Shown piece by piece: positions 22,716 through 31,770 of a stretch of 64,000 bases of DNA. The stretch spans positions 162,708 through 226,707 of the forward strand of contig NZ_JAKEEB010000011.1 of NCBI RefSeq assembly GCF_021462825.1, read 5' to 3'. The number at the start of each line of letters is the position of its first letter. Positions within the stretch are counted from its first letter, which is position 1. The stretch comes from Streptomyces glomeratus (GTDB taxonomy: Bacteria > Actinomycetota > Actinomycetes > Streptomycetales > Streptomycetaceae). The notes beneath the pieces are model-generated. The model worked only from the letters and a program-made list of their open reading frames with translations, was not told the DNA's origin and made no database searches. The translations under genes and the position numbers were made by a program.

Positions 22716-24209
22716 TTGCGTATCCGCAAGTGGCACCTGCGTGCCCTCATGCCCGCACTCACCGCATCCGCCCTCCTGCTCGTCACCGGCTGCTCGTCGG
22801 GGCCCGGCCCTTCCTCCGGCTCCGGCGCGGCGCCCGCCGGGCGGGCCGAGGCGTCCGCCGCGGCGGCCCAGGACGCCGACCGGCCCCTCGCGGTCGCGGC
22901 GGCGCCCGCCGCCACGCCCACCGCGCTCGCGCGGCCGGACCAGACCGGCGGGCGGGCCCATCGCAGCACGCTCAAGGTGAGTTCGTACGACCGTCACACC
23001 CGACGGGCCGTCATCTCACGCGTCGTCAAGGCGACGCCCCCTCCGTCCGGGTCATCGACGGCACCGGGGGTCTCCACGGGGCCCGCGTCGCCCACGGCAA
23101 CCCCGTCCGGAACCCCGAGCCGTTCCGCCGAGCCCGGACGGATCGCCGTCGGCGACGTCATCGCCAGCGCACCCGCGCCCGGTGCCCCGGACGGTCTCCT
23201 CGCGAAGGTCACCGAGGTGATCGGGGAGACCGGCGACGGCACCGAGGTGCAGACCGCGCCGACCACCCTCGACACCCTGCTCGGCGGCGACAAGGCCAAG
23301 GGCACGGTTCCCGTCGACCCCTCGTCCTTCGACGTCGAGCGACTGCTGCCCGATGTGAAGGTCTCCTGGACCAAGACGGGGAACGTGCACGCGGGGCCCG
23401 AGGGCGCGAAGGTCCCGCTGGGCAGCCTGCGTGTCGACCTCCGGGCCGACGTGCCCACCCCCGCGGGCGCCCCGGTGTCGGCGGACGCCTCCGTCGCCGG
23501 GTATGTGCAGGTCGCCCCCGAGGTCGACTTCTCCTACGGCGGGGGCGGCTCCGGCAGTGCCAACGGACAGGCCGGGCCCGCCTCGGCGCATCTGGGCGTG
23601 TCGGGCAACTGGAGCTCGCAGTGGTCCCTGAAGGGCCGCGCCGGGGTCTTCGCCAAGCCGGTGCGGGTGCCGTTCGCGAAGCTGCACGCCGACCCCGTCC
23701 TCCAGGTCGGCCCGATCCCGGTCGTCGTCAACCTCGACCTGACCTGCTACTTCCAGATCAGCGGCGACGGCAGTGTGACCGTCGCGGTGGAACAGGACCT
23801 CAAGGGCGACTTCAAGGCCGGCGGCACCTTCGCCCCCGGCAAGGGCTGGACACCCGTCAACGAGTCCACGATGACGAGCACGCCGGTGCGGACCTCCCTC
23901 ACGGCCGCGGGGAACGTCAAGGCGGCGCTGGGTGCGCAGGCCACCGTCGGTCTGTACGGCGCGGTGGGCGTCACCGCCGACCTGGCGCCGTACCTGCGCG
24001 GCGAGGCGTCGATCGCGGCGAGCGCGGCGGCGGGTCCGGGCGCCCGGCCCACGGCCACCGCGGCGGGGTCGTGGGCTCTGTACGGCGGCGTCGATCTGAC
24101 CGGCGCGCTGCAGCTTCAGCTGTCCGTGTTCGGTACGCCCGTCTTCCAGCACACGATCCCCCTCGGCGCGCTCCACCGGGAGTGGAGGCTCGCCGGCGGC
24201 AGCGTGTAG
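22716..24209 (+). CDS. Putative lipoprotein of unknown function
   Basis: 497 aa from a TTG at 22716 (AGGACAGG upstream). The signal peptide ends in a VTGC lipobox (Cys about 26), followed by an Ala/Pro/Ser/Thr-rich linker to about 150 and then a beta-rich region with many short Gly-containing strands (about 165-490). I do not recognise the family. It should be anchored outside the membrane. No operon partner is visible; the His-rich SH3 gene follows at 132 nt. Confidence 0.7.
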   Translation: MRIRKWHLRALMPALTASALLLVTGCSSGPGPSSGSGAAPAGRAEASAAAAQDADRPLAVAAAPAATPTALARPDQTGGRAHRSTLKVSSYDRHTRRAVISRVVKATPPPSGSSTAPGVSTGPASPTATPSGTPSRSAEPGRIAVGDVIASAPAPGAPDGLLAKVTEVIGETGDGTEVQTAPTTLDTLLGGDKAKGTVPVDPSSFDVERLLPDVKVSWTKTGNVHAGPEGAKVPLGSLRVDLRADVPTPAGAPVSADASVAGYVQVAPEVDFSYGGGGSGSANGQAGPASAHLGVSGNWSSQWSLKGRAGVFAKPVRVPFAKLHADPVLQVGPIPVVVNLDLTCYFQISGDGSVTVAVEQDLKGDFKAGGTFAPGKGWTPVNESTMTSTPVRTSLTAAGNVKAALGAQATVGLYGAVGVTADLAPYLRGEASIAASAAAGPGARPTATAAGSWALYGGVDLTGALQLQLSVFGTPVFQHTIPLGALHREWRLAGGSV

Positions 24210-24341
24210 CTGCTCCTCCGTCCCACGGGACGTTCCGCCTCGCTCCGGGACGGGGAAACGGAATTCCCGGCCCTCGGTATGGAAACGCTGGGCGACGTGA
24301 GATCACGCCTCGTGATCGGCAACGTCAGCACGGAGGTTTCC

Positions 24342-24980
24342 ATGATTCGTCGGACACTGCAGGGCGGCCTGCTGGCCGCGGTCACGATGCTCGCGCTCGT
24401 GCCCGCGGCCGCGGTCGCCGCTCAGGGCGACCGGGCCGCCCCGGCAACGGTCGTCGCGTCGGTCGCGCAGAGCCCGCACACGCTCCCCGCCCCCGTCCGG
24501 CACGTGCCCGCCCGGCAACGCGCCCACCGCCTCGCTTCCTGCTACCGCTCCATCGGCCACGGAAGCCGCCTGCGCCACCTCGGCCGCGTCGGACACCTCG
24601 GCTACGCCTGCCACCTGCGCCACATGCCGCGCACGTCGTACTCGCACCGCATCCACTCCGGCACGCGTACGGCGTACCACCACCGCATCGGTTACGCCGC
24701 CTACCGGCACCACGCCTACCGGCACCAGGCGTGCCGGCACCACGCGTACCGTGTCGCCGGGCGTGTCGTCACACGCCATGTTCCGCTGAACATCCGCTCC
24801 GGCCCGGGTACCGGCTACCGCGTGGTGGGACACCGCCACGCGCACGCCCGGCTGTTGCTGGTCTGCGAGAGGAGCGGCTCGTACGTCCACGGTAACCGGG
24901 GCTGGTACCGGCTCGCGGGCGGCAGGGGCTATGTCTCCGCGCACTACGTCCGCACCCGGAGCGCCGTGCCCTGGTGCTGA
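24342..24980 (+). CDS. Secreted His-rich protein with SH3-like domain
   Basis: 212 aa. Signal peptide about 1-28 (ending AVAA); a central His/Arg/Tyr-rich segment (about 60-145) with near-repeats such as AYRHHAYRHQACRHHAY; and a C-terminal bacterial SH3 domain (about 148-205: LNIRSGPGTGYRVVG, then GWYRLAGGRGYVSAHYV). Bacterial SH3 domains bind peptidoglycan; the His-rich part could bind metal. ATG at 24342 with CGGAGG upstream. Role unknown. Confidence 0.8.
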   Translation: MIRRTLQGGLLAAVTMLALVPAAAVAAQGDRAAPATVVASVAQSPHTLPAPVRHVPARQRAHRLASCYRSIGHGSRLRHLGRVGHLGYACHLRHMPRTSYSHRIHSGTRTAYHHRIGYAAYRHHAYRHQACRHHAYRVAGRVVTRHVPLNIRSGPGTGYRVVGHRHAHARLLLVCERSGSYVHGNRGWYRLAGGRGYVSAHYVRTRSAVPWC

Positions 24981-25202
24981 CCCACCCCTTCCCTCCCTCC
25001 GGGGAAACGGCCTGCCCGTCACCTGTGCGTGCCGGGCAGGCCTTCGGCGCGCCTCGATCCCGCAACTCACCTTGTTCATACCGGTTCCCATGTGTGGCGG
25101 CACCACAGTCCCGGGAACACATCACGACAAGCAAGGGCGAACCGCCCAAAGTGGCATCGGCGTTGAGGGACGGGTCATGCGACAGCCTCAAGGATCCAGA
25201 CC

Positions 25203-26015
25203 GTGAAGACCGGCGCAGCACGGGCGGCGGCGCTCCGCCGGCCGGCGGCGGGTCGGCCGGTGGAGCCGGACGGACCGTTCGTGACGGAGCTGCGCGGCCT
25301 GAGAGAGCGTACCGGTCTGAGCCTCGCGGCACTCGCGGCGCGCACCCCGTACAGCAAGTCCGCCTGGCACCGCTATCTCAACGGCGCCCAGCGGCCGCCC
25401 CGTTCGGCCGTGGAGGCGCTCGCCCTGCTCGCCGGCGTCGACGCGGCCCCCGTACTGGCCCTGTGGGAGGCGTCCGACCGCCCGCAGGGCCCGGACCAGC
25501 CCTCGGACCAGCCCTCGTACGACGGCTCCGCGCCGCCCGTCCGGTCCCGGCGGCTGCCGTTGCCGGCCCTCGCTCTGGTCGTCGCGGTGGCCGCGGTGGC
25601 TCTCACTCTCGTCGCGGCACATCGCTCCGGGGCGCCGACCGGCCGTCCCGCCGCGCCCTCGCCCCGCTGCCGGGGCACCTCCTGCCAGGGGCAGCTGCCC
25701 GACGTCTCCGCCTGTGACCGGGACGCACAGACCAAGAGCACGGTCCGCGCCGCCGGCTACGCGGTGCGGCTGGAGTACTCGCCGTCCTGCCGCGCCGTCT
25801 GGTCCGAGGTCCAGGCGCGGGCCACCGACGCCCGCGTCATCTCCGTCCGGTCGGGGCGGGATGTGCTCTCCGCGGCGTACCCGGGAGACGGCACCGCCGG
25901 CTCGAGCAGCCCCATGCTGGCCGTGACTTCACCCGAAGGGGTGGAGGCGTGCGCCGAGGTGGACGGCAAGGTGGCGTGCACCGGCCTGGATGCGCAACCC
26001 TCCGAGGTGCGCTGA
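25203..26015 (+). CDS. Membrane-anchored XRE-type HTH protein with DUF2690 domain
   Basis: 270 aa. Helix-turn-helix at about 25-80 (LRERTGLSLAALAARTPYSKSAWHRYLNG), a Pro/Gln/Asp linker, one TM segment at about 118-140, and an extracytoplasmic DUF2690 domain (about 155-250: CRGTSCQG, CDRDAQT, YSPSCRAVW). This arrangement is common in Streptomyces; the HTH faces the cytoplasm. Function unproven, possibly envelope sensing. Start is GTG 25203 with AGGAT upstream. Confidence 0.8.
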   Translation: MKTGAARAAALRRPAAGRPVEPDGPFVTELRGLRERTGLSLAALAARTPYSKSAWHRYLNGAQRPPRSAVEALALLAGVDAAPVLALWEASDRPQGPDQPSDQPSYDGSAPPVRSRRLPLPALALVVAVAAVALTLVAAHRSGAPTGRPAAPSPRCRGTSCQGQLPDVSACDRDAQTKSTVRAAGYAVRLEYSPSCRAVWSEVQARATDARVISVRSGRDVLSAAYPGDGTAGSSSPMLAVTSPEGVEACAEVDGKVACTGLDAQPSEVR

Positions 26016-26160
26016 GCGGAGGATCGGCCCGGGGCGGACGCCGCCAGTGCGCCGTGTCAATACTTTGCCCCTGGCGGATGTCCTACATGTTGTAGGGTTT
26101 GGCTCGTCCGCCCGGCCGGTCGGTTTCGGCCGGCCCGTTGTCGCCGATCGGGGGATCCGC

Positions 26161-26832
26161 GTGCAGGAGTCCGACCAGCCGTCGCCCGTGGCCGGCCCGA
26201 CCTTCGAGCGGATGGTGGACCGGGCGCTGGACTTCCCGGAGGTCGCGGCGGCGATCGACGCCGCCGGTGCGGGCGCGTCCCGCGCGGAGCTGCGCGCCGG
26301 GGCCCTGGAGGCGCGCGTCCGCCTCGTCGGCGTCGCCGCCGTCGAATACGGCCACTACCTCGCGCTGCGGACCGCCGCCGCCTGTGGCGATCCGGGTCAC
26401 GCCGCTTCGGTCGACGACGACCGTAAGAAGAGGATCTTGCCCGTCCTGGCGGTGCTCGTGCCCAGCCTCGGAGCCGTGGCCACCGGTGTGTTCCTGCTGT
26501 GCGGATTCGGGCTGCGGGCCTTCGCCGTGCGCCCGCACATCGACGACGGGCTCGTGATGGCCGGTGTGATCGCCGCCGCCGTGACCGCGGGAGCGGCTCT
26601 CGGGGACCTCGCCTGGATCGTGGTGATGGGCGCGCGGGGCCGATCCGGCCGCGGCGGCGACGACTGCGCCGACCGTGATCCCGAGGTGCGCCGGGCTCGT
26701 GAGGCCTGGGAGGACGCCGTGCTGGAACGGGGACTCGTGCCGTTCCTGCTCCAGGACGTGCAGGCGGCGCCCACCGATCCCGCGCGCGTACTCGAGGGGC
26801 GCGCCGTGGGCGCGGAGGACAGCGCTCAGTAG
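26161..26832 (+). CDS. Small membrane protein of unknown function
   Basis: 223 aa from GTG 26161. A soluble N-terminal helical part (about 1-75), two TM segments (about 96-118 and 130-152) and a charged C-terminal tail. No family recognised. The frame is open back to 25990 but the upstream codons look non-coding and overlap the previous gene. Start assignment is moderate. Confidence 0.6.
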   Translation: MQESDQPSPVAGPTFERMVDRALDFPEVAAAIDAAGAGASRAELRAGALEARVRLVGVAAVEYGHYLALRTAAACGDPGHAASVDDDRKKRILPVLAVLVPSLGAVATGVFLLCGFGLRAFAVRPHIDDGLVMAGVIAAAVTAGAALGDLAWIVVMGARGRSGRGGDDCADRDPEVRRAREAWEDAVLERGLVPFLLQDVQAAPTDPARVLEGRAVGAEDSAQ

Positions 26833-27042
26833 TCGACGCCGCTCGCCTGCCCGGCCCGACCGGTGCCGCAGGGGTGGACCGGTCCTTGTCTGACTCCTAC
26901 CCTCATCAGGGTCCCCCGTGCCCCTACGCAATGTAGTGTCGGTAGGAGTGCCCGGGAGAACCAAGGACAGACCGTCCCGCCCCCAGTGTCCGCTTCCGTC
27001 CACGCCGGTCGCTCCGGCCTCTTCTCAAGGTGAGTCATCGCG

Positions 27043-28878
27043 GTGCCCGCACAGCAACAAGCAGTGATCCCCCAGCAGCGCGCCCGGCATCCGCAGGGCG
27101 CGCCGGAGGGGCGACCGCCGCTCCTCGCACGCCTGCGCCCCGGGGCGGCCGCCGCCACGGTCTGGTACCTGCGGCTGCAGGCCGTGCTGAACATCGTGGC
27201 GGTACTCTCGCTGCCCTTCCGCGAAGAGGTCCAAGAGCACAACGCCGGTGAGTTCTTCACCCCGTACCTGGCCACCGCCGGACTGGTCTCGGCGGCCCTC
27301 GCCCTGTTCCTGGCATTGGTGATGCGACGCCGGAAGCGGGCCGCATGGATCTTCAACATGCTGCTGGCCGGGCCTCTCTTCGCGCTCTACGTGCTCGCCC
27401 TCACCCAGGACGACTACCGCCGCCATGTCTTCAACTGGATCTCCGCTCTGCTCACCGGCCTGTTCGTGGCCGCCCTGCTGATCGGCCGCAGGGAGTTCCA
27501 GGCCGTGGGCGACCGCTCCAACCCCCGGCTCGCGCTGGTCGTGGGCGCCTGCGGCATCCTCGTCAGCGGCGGCGTCGGCACCCTGCTGGTCAGCGCCACC
27601 AACAAGGTGGCCGGGGCCTCCCTGACGGACAAGATCGCATACACGCTGCTGCGCGGCGTCAGCGTCGGCCCGCTCGCCGACCGGATCGACGCCGTGCACG
27701 CGCCGCGCTGGGTCGACATCACCATCAACATCCTGATCGCGGTCTCCTTCCTGCTCGTCCTGTACGCCTGCTTCCGCGCTCCCCGCGGCCGGGAACTCCT
27801 CGGCGAGGCGGACGAAGAGCGCCTGCGCGCCCTGCTCGCCAAGCACGGCGAGCGGGACTCCCTCGGCTACTTCGCGCTGCGCCGCGACAAGGCCGTGATC
27901 TGGTCCCCGACCGGCAAGGCGGCGATCACCTACCGGGTGGTCGGCGGCGTCACCCTGGCCTCCGGCGACCCGATCGGTGACCCCGAGGCATGGCCCGGCG
28001 CCATCGACGCGTGGCTGGCGGAGGCCCGCCGGCACGCCTGGACGCCCGCCGTCATGGGGGCGAGCGAGGAGGCCGGCACGATCTACGCCCGGCACGGCCT
28101 GGACGCCCTCGAACTGGGTGACGAGGCGATCGTCGAGGTCGCCGACTTCAGCCTCGAGGGGCGCGCGATGCGGGTCGTGCGGCAGGCGCACAACCGGGTC
28201 CGCCGAGCCGGCTGCACCGTGGACATCCGCCGCCACGGCGACATCCCCGAGTCCGACATGGCCACCCTGATCGAGAGGGCCGACCACTGGCGCGACGGCG
28301 GCGGCGAGCGCGGCTTCTCCATGGCCCTGGGCCGCCTCGGCGATCCGGCCGACGGGAACTGCGTGATGCTGGAGTGCCGCGACGACCAGGGCGAGCCCCG
28401 GGCCCTGCTCAGCTTCGTCCCCTGGGGCGAGCACGGGCTGTCCCTGGACCTGATGCGGCGCGACCGGGGATGCGAGAACGGCCTCATGGAGTTCATGGTG
28501 ATCGAGCTGCTGCGGCGCGCCCCCGAACTCGGCATCAAGCGGGTGTCGCTCAACTTCGCCATGTTCCGTTCCGTCTTCGAACGTGGCGCACGCCTCGGCG
28601 CCGGCCCCGTCCTGCGGCTGTGGCGCTCGGTGCTGACCTTCTTCTCCCGCTGGTGGCAGATCGAGTCCCTCTACCGCGCCAACGCCAAGTACCGGCCTGT
28701 ATGGGAGCCGCGCTTCCTGCTGTTCGAGAAGAGCAGCGACATCCCGCGCATCGGCATCGCCAGCGCCCGCGCCGAGGGATTCCTGACCGTGCCGAGCCTG
28801 CCGTCCCTCTTCCGCCGACGGCATGTCGCGGCCGGAGGGCAGGGGCAGCCCCCGCTCGCGCACGACAAGGGTCATTGA
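27043..28878 (+). CDS. Phosphatidylglycerol lysyltransferase-domain (MprF/LysX-like, DUF2156) membrane protein
   Basis: 611 aa. The N-terminal third has about six TM segments (about 40-250). The C-terminal part (about 270-580) is a DUF2156/MprF aminoacyltransferase domain with GYFALRRDKAVIWSPTGKAAITYRV-type strands, GDPIGDPEAWPGAI and LDLMRRDRGCENGLMEFMV. Family enzymes transfer an amino acid from tRNA to a lipid head group or act as GNAT-fold transferases of unknown substrate. GTG start at 27043. Monocistronic as far as visible. Confidence 0.85.
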   Translation: MPAQQQAVIPQQRARHPQGAPEGRPPLLARLRPGAAAATVWYLRLQAVLNIVAVLSLPFREEVQEHNAGEFFTPYLATAGLVSAALALFLALVMRRRKRAAWIFNMLLAGPLFALYVLALTQDDYRRHVFNWISALLTGLFVAALLIGRREFQAVGDRSNPRLALVVGACGILVSGGVGTLLVSATNKVAGASLTDKIAYTLLRGVSVGPLADRIDAVHAPRWVDITINILIAVSFLLVLYACFRAPRGRELLGEADEERLRALLAKHGERDSLGYFALRRDKAVIWSPTGKAAITYRVVGGVTLASGDPIGDPEAWPGAIDAWLAEARRHAWTPAVMGASEEAGTIYARHGLDALELGDEAIVEVADFSLEGRAMRVVRQAHNRVRRAGCTVDIRRHGDIPESDMATLIERADHWRDGGGERGFSMALGRLGDPADGNCVMLECRDDQGEPRALLSFVPWGEHGLSLDLMRRDRGCENGLMEFMVIELLRRAPELGIKRVSLNFAMFRSVFERGARLGAGPVLRLWRSVLTFFSRWWQIESLYRANAKYRPVWEPRFLLFEKSSDIPRIGIASARAEGFLTVPSLPSLFRRRHVAAGGQGQPPLAHDKGH

Positions 28879-28989
28879 GCGGCAAAGTTCCGGACCCGGG
28901 GTGAGACGGGGCGCGCGGGGCGACGTACAGCAGGGGAGGGGCTTCGGCCCCCTGCCGCGCCGCCCGTTCCTCCCGGAGGTACCCCGCCC

Positions 28990-30003
28990 GTGACGATCGT
29001 CAAAGCACCCCCGGCGCCGGTCGACCGGCGCCATGACGAGGAGCCTTCCCAGGGCTGGCAGTTCACCTCCTCCCACGGACTGGTCCTGCTGCTTCTGCTG
29101 CTGGTCGTCGGGCAGGGCCCGATCCGGCGGGTGCTGGCGGCGCCCGTGATGCAGAGCTGGATGACCGTGTTCCTCGCGGTGGTCGTCCAGGCCCTGCCCT
29201 TCCTCGTCCTCGGCGTCCTGCTGTCGGCGGCCCTCGCGGTGTTCGTCCCGCCGTCGTTCTTCGCGCGCGCCCTGCCGAAGCGGCCCGCCCTCGCGGTGCC
29301 GGTCGCCGGGATGGCCGGGGCGGTCCTGCCCGGCTGCGAGTGCGCCTCGGTACCGGTCGCGGGGGCGCTGGTGCGCCGGGGTGTCACGCCCGCCGCGGCG
29401 CTGGCCTTCCTGTTGTCCGCCCCGGCGATCAACCCGATCGTGCTGACCGCCACGGCGGTGGCGTTCCCCCGCAACCCCGAGATGGTCCTCGCCCGGTTCG
29501 CGGCGAGCCTGCTGGTGGCGTGCGCGATGGGCTGGATGTGGCAGCGGCTGGGCCGTACCGACTGGCTGAAGCCGCCGGTCCGCGCGTCCTACGAGGGGCG
29601 GAGCAAGGGGGCCGCGTTCTGGGGGTCCGTACGGCACGACGTGATGCACGCGGGCGGCTTCCTGGTCGTCGGCGCCATGGCAGCGGCCACCCTCAAGGCC
29701 GTGGCGCCGGCGAGCTGGCTGCGGACGGCGGCGGGCAACCCGGTGGTGGCGATCCTCGCGCTCTCGGTCCTCGCGGTGCTGCTGTCGATCTGTTCCGAGG
29801 CGGACGCGTTCGTCGCCGCGTCGCTGTCCCAGTTCTCGCTCACCGCCCGGCTGGTGTTCCTCGTGGTGGGGCCGATGATCGACCTGAAGCTGTTCGCGAT
29901 GCAGGCGGGCACGTTCGGGCGCTCCTTCGCCCTGCGGTTCGCGCCCGCCACCTTCGCGCTGGCGATCCTGGTGTCGGTGCCGGCCGGGGCGGTGCTGCTG
30001 TGA
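28990..30003 (+). CDS. YraQ/DUF318-type permease
   Basis: 337 aa, eight or so TM segments. Family marks: AGAVLPGCECASVPVAGALVRRG and FLLSAPAINPIVLTATA in the first half, and LSICSEADAFVAAS plus FLVVGPMIDLKL in the second, the repeat-like Cys-containing motifs of DUF318 permeases. The transported substrate is not established for the family. GTG start; the stop overlaps the next GTG by 4 bp, and that partner is the usual one. Confidence 0.88.
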   Translation: MTIVKAPPAPVDRRHDEEPSQGWQFTSSHGLVLLLLLLVVGQGPIRRVLAAPVMQSWMTVFLAVVVQALPFLVLGVLLSAALAVFVPPSFFARALPKRPALAVPVAGMAGAVLPGCECASVPVAGALVRRGVTPAAALAFLLSAPAINPIVLTATAVAFPRNPEMVLARFAASLLVACAMGWMWQRLGRTDWLKPPVRASYEGRSKGAAFWGSVRHDVMHAGGFLVVGAMAAATLKAVAPASWLRTAAGNPVVAILALSVLAVLLSICSEADAFVAASLSQFSLTARLVFLVVGPMIDLKLFAMQAGTFGRSFALRFAPATFALAILVSVPAGAVLL

Positions 30004-30842
30004 ACCGTCAGGCGCAAGCGGCCGTACTGTTCCTGGTCGGCGGGGCGATGCTGCACGCCGGCACGACCTCCCTGTATCTGCGCTACGTCAAGGCCGGCCT
30101 CCAGCCGTTGCTGCTCGCCGCCGGGGCCGTCCTGATCGTGGCCGCGCTCGCGACGGTCTGGTACGAACTGCGCCGGCCGCGGCCGGTCCGGCGCCTTCGG
30201 GACGGGGGAGAGCCGCACGACACCGTCCTCGGCGACCCCGACGGCGGCCCCGATGACGGCCGAGGCGACGGCCATGGCGACGGCCACGATCACGGTCACG
30301 GCGAGGGCCCCGGCAGCGGCCACGGTCACGGTCACCGCGAGCCGCGGATCTCCTGGCTGCTCGTGCTGCCGCTGTTCGCCCTGATCCTGGTCGCCCCGCC
30401 CGCGCTCGGCTCGTACAGCGCCCTGCGCGCCGGAACCGCGCTCCAGCCTCCCCTGGCCTCCCCGGCTCTGCCGTCCGGTGACCCGGTCCCGCTGAGCCTG
30501 GTGGACTACGCGGGCCGCGCGGCGTACGGCCACGGACACTCCCTCGGCCACCGCAAGGTGGAGATCACCGGGTTCGTCGCGCTCGACCACGGCGGTACCC
30601 CGTATCTCGTCCGCATGGCCCTCAACTGCTGCGCCGCCGACGCGCAGCCGGTCAAGGTCGGCCTGTCCGGAAAGCTGCCGCCGGTCCTGCAGCCCGACTC
30701 CTGGCTCCAGGTCACCGGCACCTTCAGCGCCCGGCGCACCAAGGACCCCGTCAACGGCGGCATCATCCCGTTCCTCGACGTGATCGAGGCCAAGCCGGTC
30801 CCGACGCCGAAGGACCCCTACGACGAGAGCTGGAACCAGTGA
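30000..30842 (+). CDS. TIGR03943/YcgQ-family partner of the permease, with His-rich loop
   Basis: 280 aa. Two TM segments in the first 60 residues, a cytoplasm- or surface-exposed loop (about 85-115) made of Gly/His/Asp repeats (GHGDGHDHGHGEG), a third TM (about 118-140), then the conserved soluble domain with VEITGFV, RMALNCCAADAQPV and WLQVTGTF. The pair permease plus this protein is widespread in Gram-positives. The His-rich loop suggests metal binding; this is inference. Confidence 0.85.
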   Translation: MNRQAQAAVLFLVGGAMLHAGTTSLYLRYVKAGLQPLLLAAGAVLIVAALATVWYELRRPRPVRRLRDGGEPHDTVLGDPDGGPDDGRGDGHGDGHDHGHGEGPGSGHGHGHREPRISWLLVLPLFALILVAPPALGSYSALRAGTALQPPLASPALPSGDPVPLSLVDYAGRAAYGHGHSLGHRKVEITGFVALDHGGTPYLVRMALNCCAADAQPVKVGLSGKLPPVLQPDSWLQVTGTFSARRTKDPVNGGIIPFLDVIEAKPVPTPKDPYDESWNQ

Positions 30843-30885
30843 CGCCCACGGCCGCGGCGCCCCGTCCGTGAGGTGAGCGGCCGGC

Positions 30886-31467
30886 TCAGACGGCGGGTGT
30901 CCGCACTCCGTCCAGGGCCACGCCCAGGACCCGGTCCCGCTGGGCGTCGTCCAGGAAGTTCGTCGCGGTGATCCCGGCGACCATCCGGAGCAGATCGTCG
31001 AAGTTCAGGTCCGTGCGGGCCGCGCCCGCTTTCTGAGCCCGCTCGAACAAGGGGCCGCCCGCCTGGTACATGGACTCCCGGCAGGCGAGGAAGATGTCCG
31101 ACTCGTCGTCCATCGCCTCGCGGATGGCCCGCTTGGTGACCGTGTAGTCCACGAACCGGTGCAGCCAGGAGGTGAGCGCCTCCCACGGCTCGCGGTCCGC
31201 CACCTGTCCGGCCACCCGGCACAGGTCGTTCACCTCGCCCGCGTAGACGCTCTCGAAGAGGTGACGGCGGGTGGGGAAGTTGCGGTAGAGCGTGCCGATG
31301 CCGACGCCGGCGCGGCGGGCGATGTCCTCCAGGGACGCCTCCGCGCCATGCTCCGCGAACGCCTCGCGTGCGGCGGTGATCAGGGCGTCGTAGTTGCGGG
31401 CGGCGTCTTTCCGGTGCGGCCGCTGGGCCGCCACGATCTCGCTGACGGGGAACGGCTGGGCCGTCAC
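30886..31467 (-). CDS. TetR family regulator
   Basis: 193 aa from GTG 31467 (AGGGAGGC upstream). HTH at about 20-65 (ALITAAREAFAEHGAEASLEDIARRAGVGIGTLYRNF), ligand domain to 190 with a TetR C-terminal segment. It is divergent to the MFS exporter gene; a perfect palindrome at 31519-31538 lies between them and is the probable binding site. It likely represses the exporter until a drug or metabolite binds. Confidence 0.9.
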   Translation of the reverse strand: MTAQPFPVSEIVAAQRPHRKDAARNYDALITAAREAFAEHGAEASLEDIARRAGVGIGTLYRNFPTRRHLFESVYAGEVNDLCRVAGQVADREPWEALTSWLHRFVDYTVTKRAIREAMDDESDIFLACRESMYQAGGPLFERAQKAGAARTDLNFDDLLRMVAGITATNFLDDAQRDRVLGVALDGVRTPAV

Positions 31468-31518
31468 TGCTGCCTCCCTGGACGGAACCGGGTTGAAGCG
31501 GAGGTCTGCCTCCGTTAC

Positions 31519-31538
31519 AGTGGAGGCGTACCTCCACT
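31519..31538. promoter_or_regulatory. TetR operator
   Basis: AGTGGAGG-CGTA-CCTCCACT, perfect 8-bp arms with 4-nt centre, 52 bp upstream of the tetR start and 233 bp upstream of the MFS start. Confidence 0.75.
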
Positions 31539-31770
31539 TTAGCAGTCGGGGTGCGCTCGGCCTGGATGCGTGCGGCCGCACGCGTCGCCGACGCCCTCGT
31601 ATTCCTCGATCCGGCGTCGGACCCGCGCAGACCGCGGCCGCCCGGTCCCCATCCGCTCGCGACCGCTCCCCGCGGTCGTCGGAGTGCCCCGCGCCGCCCC
31701 GCGGCGCGACCGAGTCCGTACGACCGCGGCCCGACGACCTCGGCCGCACCCTGCCCCGAGAGGCTTTTCG

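Noticed and set aside
27025..29649. 874-aa minus ORF across two membrane protein genes
   Set aside because: Spans two real plus-strand genes and is His/Gln/Arg-rich; no domain.
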